Assembly (NCBI RefSeq): GCF_008868175.1
Contig: NZ_WBKT01000019.1
Span: 1-60,242, forward strand
Direction of reading: 5' to 3'
Length of the DNA: 60,242 bases
Source: Micromonospora sp. AMSO31t
GTDB lineage: Bacteria > Actinomycetota > Actinomycetes > Mycobacteriales > Micromonosporaceae
The notes beneath the pieces were generated by a model. It did not search any database. It saw only the letters and a program-made list of their open reading frames with translations, and had not been told where the DNA came from. Made by a program: the position numbers and the translations under genes. Shown here in pieces: positions 46,064-56,089 of this stretch (the stretch's first letter is position 1; each line of letters starts with the position of its first letter).

Positions 46064-47206
46064 CTACCGCGCGCCCGGCTGCCGCGGCGGCAGCCGGTCC
46101 AGCATGGCCAGGCCGGCCCGCACGGGGCGGCGGGCCAGGACCCGGGCGAAGCTGGCCTGCCCCTGGCAGAACCGGACGAACATCCGCCAGCCCGGCGGGG
46201 TCGCGAGCAGGGCGTGGAACACGTCGGGCCGCCGCGTGAAGACCTCCAGCAGCCGGTGCCCCGCCCGCATCTCCGGCACCAGCCGGAGGCGGACCTCGCG
46301 CTCGTAGGCGTCGAGGTCGCCGCCGGCGGCCGCCTCGCCGGCCAGCCGGCCCGACCGCAGCGCGAAGCTGATGCCCTCCCGGCTCCACGGCTCCAGCAGG
46401 CCCGCCGCGTCGCCGGCGACCAGGACCCGGCCGCGGCGCAGCGGCGAGTCCTCCGCCCGGCACCGGGTCAGGTGCCCCGAGTCGTGCTCCGGGGTGATCC
46501 CGGCCAGGCCCAGGCGGGCCACGAAGTCGCGCAGGTAGGCGCGGGTCCGGTCGCCCTCGCCCCGGGCGGCGATGACGCCGACGGTGAGCCGGTCGCCCTT
46601 CGGGAAGACCCAGGCGTACGAGCCGGGCACCGGCCCCCAGTCGATGAGCACCCGCCCGCGCCAGCGGTCCTGCTCGGCGGGTGGGACCGGCAGCTCCAGC
46701 TCCAGCCCCAGGTCGACCTGCCGCCACGTCACCCCCACGTGCCGGGCGGTCACGCCCGACGAACCGTCGGCCCCGATCACCGCCCGGGCGCGGACCGTGT
46801 CGCCGTCGGCCAGCCGCAGGCGTACCTCGTCGGGGTCCTGGTCGACGGCGCGGACCGCGACGCCCTCGCGGACCTCGGCCCCGGCGGCGACCGCGGCGGC
46901 GCGCAGCCGGTCGTCGAACTCCTCACGACGGACCATGGCCACCAGTGGCGTGGAGTGCCGGCGGGTGAAGACGCGTCGCCCGTCCCGGGTGAATGTGATC
47001 CGGTCGACCCGGTCGTGCGCGGGCACCTCGATGCGGTCGGCGATCTCGGTCAGGGACGTGCCGATCAGGCCGCCGCCGCAGGTCTTGTACCGGGGATGGG
47101 TGGCCCGCTCGACCACCAGGGTGCGGGCACCGGCCCGGGCCGCCGCGTGCGCGGCGGAGAGGCCGGCGGGGCCGCCACCGACGACGACGAGGTCCCAGAT
47201 GATCAC
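46064..47206 (-). CDS. Geranylgeranyl reductase family FAD-dependent oxidoreductase
   Basis: A 380-residue flavoprotein. It has the FAD loop DLVVVGGGPAGLSAAHAAARAGARTLVVER, the geranylgeranyl-reductase block PRYKTCGGGLIGTSL, a GADGSSGVTARHVGV strand and the second FAD motif RGRVLVAGDAAGLLEPWSREGISFALRSG. Members reduce isoprenoid chains, for example on menaquinone or archaeal lipid, or act in halogenation-type chemistry. In actinomycetes a close member (MenJ) reduces menaquinone; nothing here proves that. The stop at 46064 abuts the alcohol dehydrogenase stop. Confidence 0.85.
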   Translation of the reverse strand: MIIWDLVVVGGGPAGLSAAHAAARAGARTLVVERATHPRYKTCGGGLIGTSLTEIADRIEVPAHDRVDRITFTRDGRRVFTRRHSTPLVAMVRREEFDDRLRAAAVAAGAEVREGVAVRAVDQDPDEVRLRLADGDTVRARAVIGADGSSGVTARHVGVTWRQVDLGLELELPVPPAEQDRWRGRVLIDWGPVPGSYAWVFPKGDRLTVGVIAARGEGDRTRAYLRDFVARLGLAGITPEHDSGHLTRCRAEDSPLRRGRVLVAGDAAGLLEPWSREGISFALRSGRLAGEAAAGGDLDAYEREVRLRLVPEMRAGHRLLEVFTRRPDVFHALLATPPGWRMFVRFCQGQASFARVLARRPVRAGLAMLDRLPPRQPGAR

Positions 47207-47355
47207 GAGAGCAGCCTAGGCCACGGCGCGGACGGCCCGCCCGGCACGCGCCGGCCGCGACCCCCCGATCGGGTGGGCATCATCGGACGCCGGCCGGGTA
47301 ACCGCCGGGCGCAGACCGCCCGCCGACCGGGCGGTCCACGCCGAGGAGGGAAGCG

Positions 47356-47592
47356 ATGCAGCAGGTACAGCTGTCTGCGATCGAGGAACGGGTGTACCAG
47401 GCGGTGTCCGCGCTCGAGGTGCGGGGGCACGTCCCGTACCCGGACACGATCGCCCAGGAGGCCGGAATGACCGAGGAGGAGCTCCGCGAGCCGCTGCACC
47501 TGCTCACCGAGCGGGGGCTGCTGCACCGGGAGGACTCCCCGATGGCCGGCCTGGACTTCGGACCGCGGTGGTGCGCGCGTCAGCCGACGTGA
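47356..47592 (+). CDS. Small winged-helix-like protein
   Basis: A 78-residue protein (VQLSAIEERVYQAVSALEVRGHVPYPDTIAQEAGMTEEELREPLHLLTERGLLHRED in outline) that reads as a compact winged helix: helix, helix (IAQEAGMTEEEL), recognition helix (REPLHLLTERGLL), wing. It may bind DNA or serve as a protein adaptor. No ligand-binding part is present. ATG 47356 follows GAGGGAAGCG. The drug exporter gene begins 71 bases on in the same direction, so it may regulate it; that is inference. Confidence 0.6.
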   Translation: MQQVQLSAIEERVYQAVSALEVRGHVPYPDTIAQEAGMTEEELREPLHLLTERGLLHREDSPMAGLDFGPRWCARQPT

Positions 47593-47663
47593 CACCGTCG
47601 TTTGCCCCATCGGGGGCCGGGTAGCGATCGGGGATGCGTGATCGACGGTCCACGGGAGGCGCG

Positions 47664-49118
47664 ATGAGCACGGACCGGTCGTCGGCGCCGGTGGACACCG
47701 GCGGATCCGACGACCGGCGCCGCTGGAAGGCCCTCAGCGTCGGCCTGGTCGCGGCGTTCATGACCCTGCTGGACGTCAGCATCGTGAACGTCGCCGTGCC
47801 GTCGATCGACCGCGCGCTCCACGCCACGCCCAGCGACCTCCAGTGGGTGCTGTCCGGCTACGCCCTGACGTTCGGTCTGGTGCTGGTGCCGGCCGGACGT
47901 TTCGGCGACGCCCGCGGCCGGCGTGCCGCGTTCGTGGTCGGGGTGGCGCTGTTCACCGTGACCAGCGCGCTGGCCGGCCTCGCCAGCTCGCCGGAGTGGC
48001 TGGTCATCGCCCGGCTGGTCCAGGGCGCCGCCGCCGGGGTGGTCAACCCCCAGGTGAGCGGCATGATCCAGCAGTTGTTCCGGGGCGCCGAGCGGGGCCG
48101 GGCGTTCGGCCTGCTCGGCGCCACCATCGGCATCTCCACCGCCATCGGCCCGCTGCTCGGCGGCCTGCTCATCCAGCTCGGCGGGGAGGAGCACGGCTGG
48201 CGCTGGGTCTTCTTCGTGAACATCCCGGTCGGCATCCTCGCCGTGGTGCTCGGCTGGCGGCTCATCCCGGCCCGCCCGGCCGGCCAGCCGGACCGGCACC
48301 GCCTGGACCCGATCGGCGTGCTGCTGCTCGGCGTCGGGGTGACCCTGGTGCTGCTGCCGCTCGTGCAGCGGGAGCAGTGGCGCGGCGCCGGCAAGTGGAC
48401 GCTCATCCCCGTCGGCCTGCTCTTCCTGGCCGGCTTCGCCCTGTGGGAACGGTGGTACGGCCGCCGCCGGCCGCCCCTGTTCGACCTGCGGCTGTTCCGG
48501 CTGCGCTCGTACACCCTGGGCTCGCTGATCGGCCTGGTCTACTTCGCCGGGTTCACCGCGATCTTCTTCATCTTCACGCTCTACCTCCAGGTCGGGCTCG
48601 GCTACAGCGCGCTCGCCGCCGGCCTGGCCATCACCCCGTTCGCGCTCGGCGCGGCGGCCGCCTCCGCGGTGGGCGGCCGGATCGTCACCCGGTACGGCCG
48701 CCCGCTGGTCGCCGCCGGCCTGCTCGTGGTGGTCCTCGGCCTGCTCGCCACCGTGTGGGTGCTCCGGGACGAGCCCCGGCACTCGGTGCCGCTGCTCCTC
48801 GTCGTGCCGTTCCTGCTCGCCGGGCTCGGCAGCGGGCTGGTCATCGCGCCGAACCAGACCCTGACCCTCTCCGAGGTGCCGGTGCCCCAGGCCGGCAGCG
48901 GCGCCGGCATGCTCCAGACCGGGCAGCGCATCGGGTCGGCGGCCGGCATCGCCGGGGTCGGCGCGCTGTTCTTCTCCACGCTGGCCGACAGCCGGGGCGA
49001 CTTCACGGTCGCCTACCGGCACTCCCTGCTGCTGGCCGTCGCGATCATCGCGCTGGCACTGGTGGCCGCGCTGGTCGACGTCGTCGCCGGGCACCGCCGC
49101 TCCGGCGACTCCTCCTGA
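47664..49118 (+). CDS. MFS multidrug exporter, DHA2 (EmrB/QacA) family
   Basis: A 484-residue exporter with fourteen membrane segments, the DHA2 layout. Motifs are FMTLLDVSIVNVAVPSI in helix 1 (motif D1), LVPAGRFGDARGRRAAF (motif A) between helices 2 and 3, and GLLGATIGISTAIGPLLGGLL (motif C, antiporter type). It would expel hydrophobic drugs in exchange for protons. ATG 47664 follows GGGAGG. No fused regulator is present; the small winged-helix gene upstream is the only nearby candidate. Confidence 0.9.
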   Translation: MSTDRSSAPVDTGGSDDRRRWKALSVGLVAAFMTLLDVSIVNVAVPSIDRALHATPSDLQWVLSGYALTFGLVLVPAGRFGDARGRRAAFVVGVALFTVTSALAGLASSPEWLVIARLVQGAAAGVVNPQVSGMIQQLFRGAERGRAFGLLGATIGISTAIGPLLGGLLIQLGGEEHGWRWVFFVNIPVGILAVVLGWRLIPARPAGQPDRHRLDPIGVLLLGVGVTLVLLPLVQREQWRGAGKWTLIPVGLLFLAGFALWERWYGRRRPPLFDLRLFRLRSYTLGSLIGLVYFAGFTAIFFIFTLYLQVGLGYSALAAGLAITPFALGAAAASAVGGRIVTRYGRPLVAAGLLVVVLGLLATVWVLRDEPRHSVPLLLVVPFLLAGLGSGLVIAPNQTLTLSEVPVPQAGSGAGMLQTGQRIGSAAGIAGVGALFFSTLADSRGDFTVAYRHSLLLAVAIIALALVAALVDVVAGHRRSGDSS

Positions 49119-49224
49119 CCCGGTCGACGCCGAAGCTCGAATTGAGAACCGGCGCAGAACAGCTTGCGAATTCACCGTCCAAAGGGGTGCGTCGGAGACG
49201 TAGACGGCGGTAGATACATGGGTC

Positions 49225-50847
49225 ATGACGAACACCCTCGACCGTCGTACCCTCCTGCGTCTCGCCGGTGCCTCCGCCGGCACCGCCGTGCTGGCCGGAA
49301 CCACCCTCGCCGGCCCCTCCCCCGCAGGCGCGGCCACCGCCGCGTTCCGGCACGGCGTCGCCTCCGGCGACCCGCTGCCGGACGGGATCCTGCTCTGGAC
49401 CCGGGTCACCCCGACCCCCGACGCCCTCCCCGGCTCCGGCGCCGGCCCGGACGTGGAGGTGAGCTGGCAGGTCGCCACCGACCCCGACTTCCGGTCTCCG
49501 GTCGCCGCCGGCACGCTCACCACCGGTCCGGCCCGGGACCACACGGTGAAGGTCGCCGTCTCCGGCCTCGCCGCCGCCACCACCTACTGGTACCGCTTCG
49601 GCCACGCCGGCGCCTGGTCGCCGGCCGGTCGCACCATGACCGCCCCGCCCGTGGACGCCGCCGTCGACCGGCTGCGGGTGGGCGTGGTGTCCTGCGCGAA
49701 CTGGGAGGCCGGCTACTTCGCCGCCTACCGGCGGCTGGCCGACCGGGGCGACCTCAACCTCGTCGTCCACCTCGGCGACTACATCTACGAGTACGGGACC
49801 GGCGAGTTCGCCGCCGCCGGCCGGGTGGTCCGGCCGACCCAGCCGGCGCACGAGGTGCTCACCCTGGCCGACTACCGGATCCGGCACGCCCTCTACAAGA
49901 CCGACCCCGACCTGCAGGCGCTGCACGCCGCCGTGCCCTGGGTGATCACCTGGGACGACCACGAGGTGGCCAACGACGAGTGGTCCGGCGGCGCCGAGAA
50001 CCACACCCCGGGCACCGAGGGCCCGTTCGCCGACCGACTGGCCGCCGCCCGGCAGGCGTACTGGGAGTGGATGCCCGTGCGGACCGGCGCGGACGGGGCG
50101 ATCTACCGGCGGTTCCGGTTCGGCCGGCTGGCGGAGCTGTCCATGCTGGACCTCCGCTCGTACCGGTCGGCGCAGGCCTCCGGCGCCGACGTCGACGACC
50201 CCGATCGGACGATCACCGGTGACGCGCAGATGGCCTGGCTGAAGGCGGGGCTGTCCGGCTCCGCCGCCCGGTGGAAGCTGGTCGGCAACCCGGTGATGAT
50301 GGCCCGGCTGGACGTGGGGGCGCTGCCGTCCTGGCTGCTCGGCCCGCTCGGGAAGCTGCTCGGCATCCCGGAGAACGGTGCGGTGCTCAACGCCGACCAG
50401 TGGGACGGCTACAACGCCGACCGCAACGAACTGGTCAACCACCTCCGGTCCACCGGCACCCGGGACGTGGTCTTCCTGACCGGGGACATCCACACCTCGT
50501 GGGCCAACGAGGTGACCACCCGGACGACGCTGTTCGAGCCGGCCGCCGCGGAGTTCGTCGTACCGTCGGTGACCAGCGACAACGTCAACGACTTCCTCCG
50601 GCTGCCGGCCGGCAACCCGCTGAGCCAGCTCGGCGCGGGGCTGCTCCGCTCCACGAACCCGCACGTGCGCTGGGCCGAGCTGGACGGGCACGGGTACGGG
50701 GTGCTCGACGTGACCCCGCAACGCTGCCGGATGGACTGGTACCACCTCACCGACCGGACCAGCGGCACCAGCGGCAGCCGGTGGGTGGCGGGCTGGTCGG
50801 TGGGGACGGGCTCCTCCCGCCTGCGGGCGGAGAGCGCCCCGGTGTGA
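49225..50847 (+). CDS. phoD: Secreted alkaline phosphatase/phosphodiesterase PhoD
   Basis: A 540-residue PhoD-type enzyme. A Tat signal covers the first 37 residues ([20 protein letters not shown], cut after AGA). An N-terminal beta domain ([21 protein letters not shown]) is followed by the catalytic domain with [35 protein letters not shown] and LTGDIHTSW. It binds Fe3+/Ca2+ and hydrolyses phosphate mono- or diesters outside the cell. With the 5'-nucleotidase nearby, this region favours phosphate scavenging. No clear Pho box was found by eye. A terminator shared with the convergent muramidase-like gene follows. Confidence 0.9.
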   Translation: MTNTLDRRTLLRLAGASAGTAVLAGTTLAGPSPAGAATAAFRHGVASGDPLPDGILLWTRVTPTPDALPGSGAGPDVEVSWQVATDPDFRSPVAAGTLTTGPARDHTVKVAVSGLAAATTYWYRFGHAGAWSPAGRTMTAPPVDAAVDRLRVGVVSCANWEAGYFAAYRRLADRGDLNLVVHLGDYIYEYGTGEFAAAGRVVRPTQPAHEVLTLADYRIRHALYKTDPDLQALHAAVPWVITWDDHEVANDEWSGGAENHTPGTEGPFADRLAAARQAYWEWMPVRTGADGAIYRRFRFGRLAELSMLDLRSYRSAQASGADVDDPDRTITGDAQMAWLKAGLSGSAARWKLVGNPVMMARLDVGALPSWLLGPLGKLLGIPENGAVLNADQWDGYNADRNELVNHLRSTGTRDVVFLTGDIHTSWANEVTTRTTLFEPAAAEFVVPSVTSDNVNDFLRLPAGNPLSQLGAGLLRSTNPHVRWAELDGHGYGVLDVTPQRCRMDWYHLTDRTSGTSGSRWVAGWSVGTGSSRLRAESAPV

Positions 50848-50854
50848 AGACGCC

Positions 50855-50890
50855 GCTGGCCGGCACCCCGTGTTCGGGGTGCCGGCCAGC
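50855..50890. terminator. Terminator hairpin, copy 1
   Basis: A perfect 16-bp stem (50855-50870 with 50875-50890) with loop TGTT separates the phoD stop from the convergent muramidase-like gene stop. It has no strong T-run but is identical in sequence to 54957-54992, so it moved with the repeat. Confidence 0.75.
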
Positions 50891-50904
50891 GGTCGTTGTT
50901 TGGG

Positions 50905-51447
50905 TCAGCTGTTCCAGTGCTGGGCGACGATGTCGGTGGCCTGCTGCTCCCACTGGGCGTAGGCGTCCGGGTAGGCCGAGACCTGCACGGTCTGCGCGGC
51001 CTCGGTCAGCGGCATGCTCTCCCAGCCGTCAACCTGCTTCAGACCCTTCAGGAACGCGAGGGTCGAGTACTCGGGGTTGGTGATCTGCTCCGGCGTGCCC
51101 CAACCACTGGTCGGGCGCTGCTGGAACAGGCCCAGCGAGTCGTGGTCATTGGCGTCGCCGAGGTGGCCCAGGTTCTCCAGCTTCGACTCCTGCAGGCTCG
51201 TCGCGATCGAGATGACCGCGGCCCGCTCCGGCAGGCCGGCCTTCTTCGTCGCCGCGATGATCGCCTTCGCGTTCGCGGTCTGCTCGTCGTTCAGGTCGAT
51301 GTGCGACTGGGCGCCCTGCACACTCACCGCCACCGGCCTGGTGTCCACCGGCTCAGCAGCGTGGGCGGCGATCGGACCGGCGAAGACACCACCGGTGAAA
51401 GCCAGACCAGCAATACCCAGCACGCTCTTACGCAGCATCGTGTTCAT
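50905..51447 (-). CDS. Secreted muramidase-like protein, copy 1
   Basis: A 180-residue exported protein. A Sec-type signal fills residues 1-31 (LRKSVLGIAGLAFTGGVFAGPIAAHA). The mature part resembles the lysozyme-like/lytic domain seen at the end of many actinobacterial cell wall enzymes: AAVISIATSLQESKLENLGHLGD, then SLGLFQQRPTSGWGTPEQITNPEYSTLAFL, and VDGWESMPLTEAAQTVQVSAYPDAYAQW. The Glu in LQES is the likely catalytic residue. It would cut peptidoglycan during growth or spore germination. ATG 51447 follows AAGGAG. It differs from the second copy at five residues. Confidence 0.82.
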   Translation of the reverse strand: MNTMLRKSVLGIAGLAFTGGVFAGPIAAHAAEPVDTRPVAVSVQGAQSHIDLNDEQTANAKAIIAATKKAGLPERAAVISIATSLQESKLENLGHLGDANDHDSLGLFQQRPTSGWGTPEQITNPEYSTLAFLKGLKQVDGWESMPLTEAAQTVQVSAYPDAYAQWEQQATDIVAQHWNS

Positions 51448-51503
51448 GACGAAAGCTCCTTGGGGGTTGGCGCACACACGCCGACGGGGGTCGGCTGGGG
51501 GTG

Positions 51504-51553
51504 GTGTGCGCAAGCACCGTCAGGCGCTCAAGAAAGTCTTAGGGGGATCATCC
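51504..51553 (-). promoter_or_regulatory. 50-base leader core, copy 1
   Basis: Fifty consecutive leader bases are identical to 55596-55645 while flanking non-coding DNA has diverged. On the RNA strand it begins GGATGATCCCCC and ends TGCGCACAC. Downstream, the GCGCACAC arm can pair with GTGTGTGCGC before the ribosome site, enclosing a smaller hairpin (GCCGAC/GTCGGC). It may be a structured regulatory leader. It does not match the ydaO or other riboswitches I can recall. Confidence 0.5.
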
Positions 51554-51593
51554 AGCGCGCGGGGCTTGGCCTCTTCGCAGCGCCGGGACCATG

Positions 51594-51623
51594 TACAACG
51601 ACCGGCGGCCCACTGTCATTCCC
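51594..51623 (-). promoter_or_regulatory. ECF-type promoter box A, copy 1
   Basis: Minus strand GGGAAT (51623-51618), 18 bases, GTTGTA (51599-51594). GGGAAT-N18-GTT is the form used by SigR/SigH-type ECF sigma factors. The start would be near 51587, giving a leader of about 140 bases. Confidence 0.55.
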
Positions 51624-51629
51624 GGCTAG

Positions 51630-53408
<1,779 letters not shown>

Positions 53409-53440
53409 GCGGCCACTGTGGGCGGACCGGCCGTACTTCG

Positions 53441-53456
53441 CTGACCGTTCGGTCAG
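53441..53456. promoter_or_regulatory. 16-bp palindrome, TetR-type operator
   Basis: CTGACCGTTCGGTCAG has perfect symmetry in both 7-base arms. The core TGACCG..CGGTCA is typical of TetR/AcrR binding sites. It ends eight bases before the -35 of the hydrolase promoter. Confidence 0.6.
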
Positions 53457-53463
53457 TCAACGA

Positions 53464-53492
53464 TTGACAGCCTTCGAGGCCCGTCCTAGGTT
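53464..53492 (+). promoter_or_regulatory. Housekeeping promoter of the secreted hydrolase gene
   Basis: TTGACA (53464-53469), 17 bases, TAGGTT (53487-53492): the best -35/-10 match seen in the window for the principal sigma factor. Transcription would begin near 53499, about 75 bases before the ATG. Confidence 0.75.
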
Positions 53493-53573
53493 CAGGGCGC
53501 TACCGGCCGGTAGGCATCCGTCCCGCCTGGCCGCCCCCGTCCCGGGGCGGCACCCGTCTCCGGGGGAGCACCG

Positions 53574-54938
53574 ATGCAGACCTCATCCACCCGCCTCCTG
53601 CGCCGGCTGCTCGCCGCCGGCGCGGCCCTCACCGTCGCGGTCGGCCTCGCCGGCGCCGCGCCCGCCGTCGCCGCCGACCGGGACGACGGCAGCCAGCCGC
53701 TGCCCGGCTACACCATCAGCAATCCGCCGCTCGCGCCGCTGGTGATCGACGGCGCCACCACCACCGTCCGGCAGGGCGTGCACGCGCACGCCGGCTTCAT
53801 CATCGAGACCCCCGCCAGGTGGAACGGCGACCTGGTGATGTGGGCGCACGGCTACCGCGGCCAGGGCACCGTGCTCTCCCCCGAGCCGCCCGGCTACGAC
53901 CTGCGGCAGCGGATGCTGGCGCAGGGGTACGCCTGGGCGTCGTCCTCCTACGACCGCAACGGCTACGACATCCGCTCCGGCGTGCTGGGCACCCGGAAGC
54001 TGGCCGACCTCTTCGCCGACACGGTGAAGCGGCCCGGGCGGGTGCTCATCGCCGGGGTCTCGATGGGCGGGCACATCATCGGCCGCTCCCTGGAGCAGTA
54101 CCCGAACTACTACGACGGCGCGCTGCCCATGTGCGGGGTGCTCGGCGACCAGGAGCTGTTCGACTTCTTCCTCGACTACAACCTGGTCGCGCAGGCCCTC
54201 GCCGGGGTGCGCGCGTACCCGACGCCGGACGACTACCTGACCGGCGCGGTGCCGCGCATCCAGGCGGCGCTCGGGCTGGCCGAACTGAAGCCGGGCGGCC
54301 CGGACACCACCAACGACCTGGGCAAGCAACTGCGGGCGATCACCGTCGAGCGGTCCGGCGGCCAGCGGCCCGGCGCCGACGCCGCCTTCGCGGTCTGGAA
54401 GGACTTCCTGTTCAGCATCACCGTCACCGACGGCGGCGACTCCCCCGCCCAGCGGCCCGGTCAGCTCGCCACGAACCTGCTCACCCGGTACTCCCCGAAC
54501 AGTCCCGTGAACGTCAACGCCACCGTGCAGCGGGTCGCACCGGAGAACCTGTGGCAGCGGCTGTCCCCGACGCTGACCGAGGTGCCGCGGATCAGCGGCC
54601 GGCCCACCGTGCCGGTGCTCAGCCTGCACGACCTGGGCGACCTGTTCGTGCCGTTCAGCATGGAGCAGGCCTACGCTCGCGACGTCGCGTGGCACGGCCG
54701 CAGCCGGCTGGTCGTGCAGCGGGCCATCCGGGCCGCGCAGCACTGCGAGTTCAGCCCGGCCGAGGCCGGCGCCGCCTGGGACGACCTGGTTTCCTGGGTA
54801 CGCACCGGCAAGCGCCCGGCCGGCGACGCGGTCACCGATCGGAAGGCGGTGGCGGCGCCGGACTTCGGCTGCCGGTTCAGCGACCCGGCCGCCTGGACTG
54901 CCGGCTCGGGCACGCGCCGCCTGTACGCGCCCTGCTGA
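53574..54938 (+). CDS. Secreted alpha/beta hydrolase
   Basis: A 454-residue exported protein. The signal peptide is LRRLLAAGAALTVAVGLAGAAPAVAA (cut near 34). The hydrolase fold shows MWAHGYRGQG as the oxyanion segment and IAGVSMGGHIIG with the nucleophilic Ser. A late LHDLGDLFVPF may hold the Asp and RAAQHCEFSP the His. It resembles secreted esterases or depolymerase-like proteins of actinomycetes, but the substrate is unknown. ATG 53574 follows GGGGGAGCACCG. The promoter and a TetR-like palindrome lie upstream. Confidence 0.78.
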   Translation: MQTSSTRLLRRLLAAGAALTVAVGLAGAAPAVAADRDDGSQPLPGYTISNPPLAPLVIDGATTTVRQGVHAHAGFIIETPARWNGDLVMWAHGYRGQGTVLSPEPPGYDLRQRMLAQGYAWASSSYDRNGYDIRSGVLGTRKLADLFADTVKRPGRVLIAGVSMGGHIIGRSLEQYPNYYDGALPMCGVLGDQELFDFFLDYNLVAQALAGVRAYPTPDDYLTGAVPRIQAALGLAELKPGGPDTTNDLGKQLRAITVERSGGQRPGADAAFAVWKDFLFSITVTDGGDSPAQRPGQLATNLLTRYSPNSPVNVNATVQRVAPENLWQRLSPTLTEVPRISGRPTVPVLSLHDLGDLFVPFSMEQAYARDVAWHGRSRLVVQRAIRAAQHCEFSPAEAGAAWDDLVSWVRTGKRPAGDAVTDRKAVAAPDFGCRFSDPAAWTAGSGTRRLYAPC

Positions 54939-54956
54939 CCCGTTCCCCGATACGCC

Positions 54957-54992
54957 GCTGGCCGGCACCCCGTGTTCGGGGTGCCGGCCAGC
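54957..54992. terminator. Terminator hairpin, copy 2
   Basis: Identical 16-bp stem and TGTT loop to the hairpin at 50855-50890. It separates the hydrolase stop from the convergent second muramidase-like gene. Confidence 0.75.
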
Positions 54993-55001
54993 TCGCTTGT
55001 G

Positions 55002-55544
55002 TCAGCTGTTCCAGTGCTGGGCGACGATGCCGGTGGCCTGCTGCTCCCACTGGGCGTAGGCGTCCGGGTAGGCCGAGACCTGCACGGTCTGCGCGGCCTC
55101 GGTCAGCGGCATGCTCTCCCAGCCGTCGACCTGCTTCAGGCCCTTGAGGAAGGCGAGGGTGGAGTACTCGGGGTTGGTGATCTGCTCCGGCGTGCCCCAA
55201 CCACTGGTCGGGCGCTGCTGGAACAGGCCCAGCGAGTCGTGATCATTCTTATCGCCGAGGTGGCCCAGGTTCTCCAGCTTCGACTCCTGCAGGCTCGTCG
55301 CGATGGAGATGACCGCCGCCCGCTCGGGCAGGCCGGCCTTCTTCGTCGCCGCGATGATCGCCTTCGCGTTGGCCAGCTGCTCGTCGTTCAGGTCGATGTG
55401 CGACTGGGCGCCCTGCACACTCACCGCCACCGGCGCGGTATGCACCGGCTCAGCAGCGTGGGCGGCGATCGGACCGGCGAAGACACCACCGGTGAAGGCC
55501 AGACCAGCAATACCCAGCACACTCTTACGCAGCATCGTGTTCAT
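55002..55544 (-). CDS. Secreted muramidase-like protein, copy 2
   Basis: A 180-residue paralogue of the gene at 50905. It has the same signal peptide, the same LQES catalytic-type Glu and the same SLGLFQQRPTSGWGTPEQI block. Differences from copy 1 fall at five places: HTA for DTR after the signal peptide (two changes), EQLAN for EQTAN, GDKND for GDAND, and ATGIV for ATDIV near the end. None touches the catalytic region, so both are probably active. ATG 55544 has a weaker ribosome site (ATGGAG) than copy 1, so output may differ. Confidence 0.82.
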   Translation of the reverse strand: MNTMLRKSVLGIAGLAFTGGVFAGPIAAHAAEPVHTAPVAVSVQGAQSHIDLNDEQLANAKAIIAATKKAGLPERAAVISIATSLQESKLENLGHLGDKNDHDSLGLFQQRPTSGWGTPEQITNPEYSTLAFLKGLKQVDGWESMPLTEAAQTVQVSAYPDAYAQWEQQATGIVAQHWNS

Positions 55545-55595
55545 CCGGATGGCTCCATTCGGGGGTCGGCGCACACGCCGATGGGGGTCGGCTGT

Positions 55596-55645
55596 GTGTG
55601 CGCAAGCACCGTCAGGCGCTCAAGAAAGTCTTAGGGGGATCATCC
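55596..55645 (-). promoter_or_regulatory. 50-base leader core, copy 2
   Basis: Identical over 50 bases to 51504-51553. In this copy the downstream hairpin is shortened to GCCGA/TCGGC with a CCCCCA loop, but the outer GCGCACAC/GTGTGCGC pairing is kept. Confidence 0.5.
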
Positions 55646-55685
55646 GGCGCGCGGGGCGGGGCCTCTACGTCGCGCCGGGACCATG

Positions 55686-55715
55686 TACAACGACCGGCCG
55701 GCCACCGTCATTCCC
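55686..55715 (-). promoter_or_regulatory. ECF-type promoter box A, copy 2
   Basis: GGGAAT (55715-55710), 18 bases, GTTGTA (55691-55686) on the minus strand, as in copy 1, though several spacer bases differ. Confidence 0.55.
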
Positions 55716-55800
55716 GGCCGGGCAGTCCCGCCTCGCGGGGCGGTCGCTCTCGGCGGGTCACCCCGGGGGGCGGGGCGTGGTCCTCGGCCGTTCACCGGGA

Positions 55801-55830
55801 TACAACGACACCGGCCCGCCGGCCATTCCA
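55801..55830 (-). promoter_or_regulatory. ECF-type promoter box B, copy 2
   Basis: TGGAAT (55830-55825), 18 bases, GTTGTA (55806-55801). Spacer length is again kept at 18 in spite of base changes. Confidence 0.5.
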
Positions 55831-55888
55831 CCGCCAGGATTCCGCCGGTCACTCGCGAACCGGACACCGCGCCCGGTCGACACGGTGA

Positions 55889-55939
55889 GTGGAACGGTAT
55901 GGGCGTATCCGGGCCCCGGAGACATACATGGCGTTCCAC
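55889..55939. promoter_or_regulatory. 51-bp dyad, copy 2
   Basis: GTGGAACG at the left and CGTTCCAC at the right, with inner TCCGG/CCGGA symmetry. Arms are one base longer than in copy 1 and the total span is identical. Confidence 0.45.
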
Positions 55940-55975
55940 TCAGCGCTCAGGCCACGGCGGGAACCGGACACTCCG

Positions 55976-56089
55976 CCCAGATCGCGCAGCCAGCGTCGCA
56001 GCGACGGCCGATCTTGGCGAATTGCCGTTCACTCCGAACGGCAACTCGCCAGATTCACCAGGGAGGCACCCCGGATGAGCCCGATGCGC
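55976..56089. other. Short gap after repeat copy 2
   Basis: Unique, AT-richer DNA between the second repeat and the convergent-side DedA stop. No gene is seen; CCGTTCACTCCGAACGG near 56028-56044 is a small hairpin. Confidence 0.35.

Larger units (their letters stand above)
54952..55975. repeat. Direct repeat copy 2 (about 1.02 kb)
   Basis: Second copy of the module at 50850-51885, same orientation. Together the copies bracket about 3 kb with gdhA and the secreted hydrolase. Homologous recombination between them would delete or amplify that block. Confidence 0.88.

Noticed and set aside
49119..49224. Pho box before phoD
   Set aside because: AATTCACCGTCC is present but the direct repeat expected of a GTTCACC-type box is absent.
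51448..51600. c-di-AMP (ydaO) riboswitch in the muramidase-like leader
   Set aside because: The conserved GGGGTGAAT and CCGAACCCG blocks are missing, although such switches often precede cell wall hydrolases in actinobacteria.
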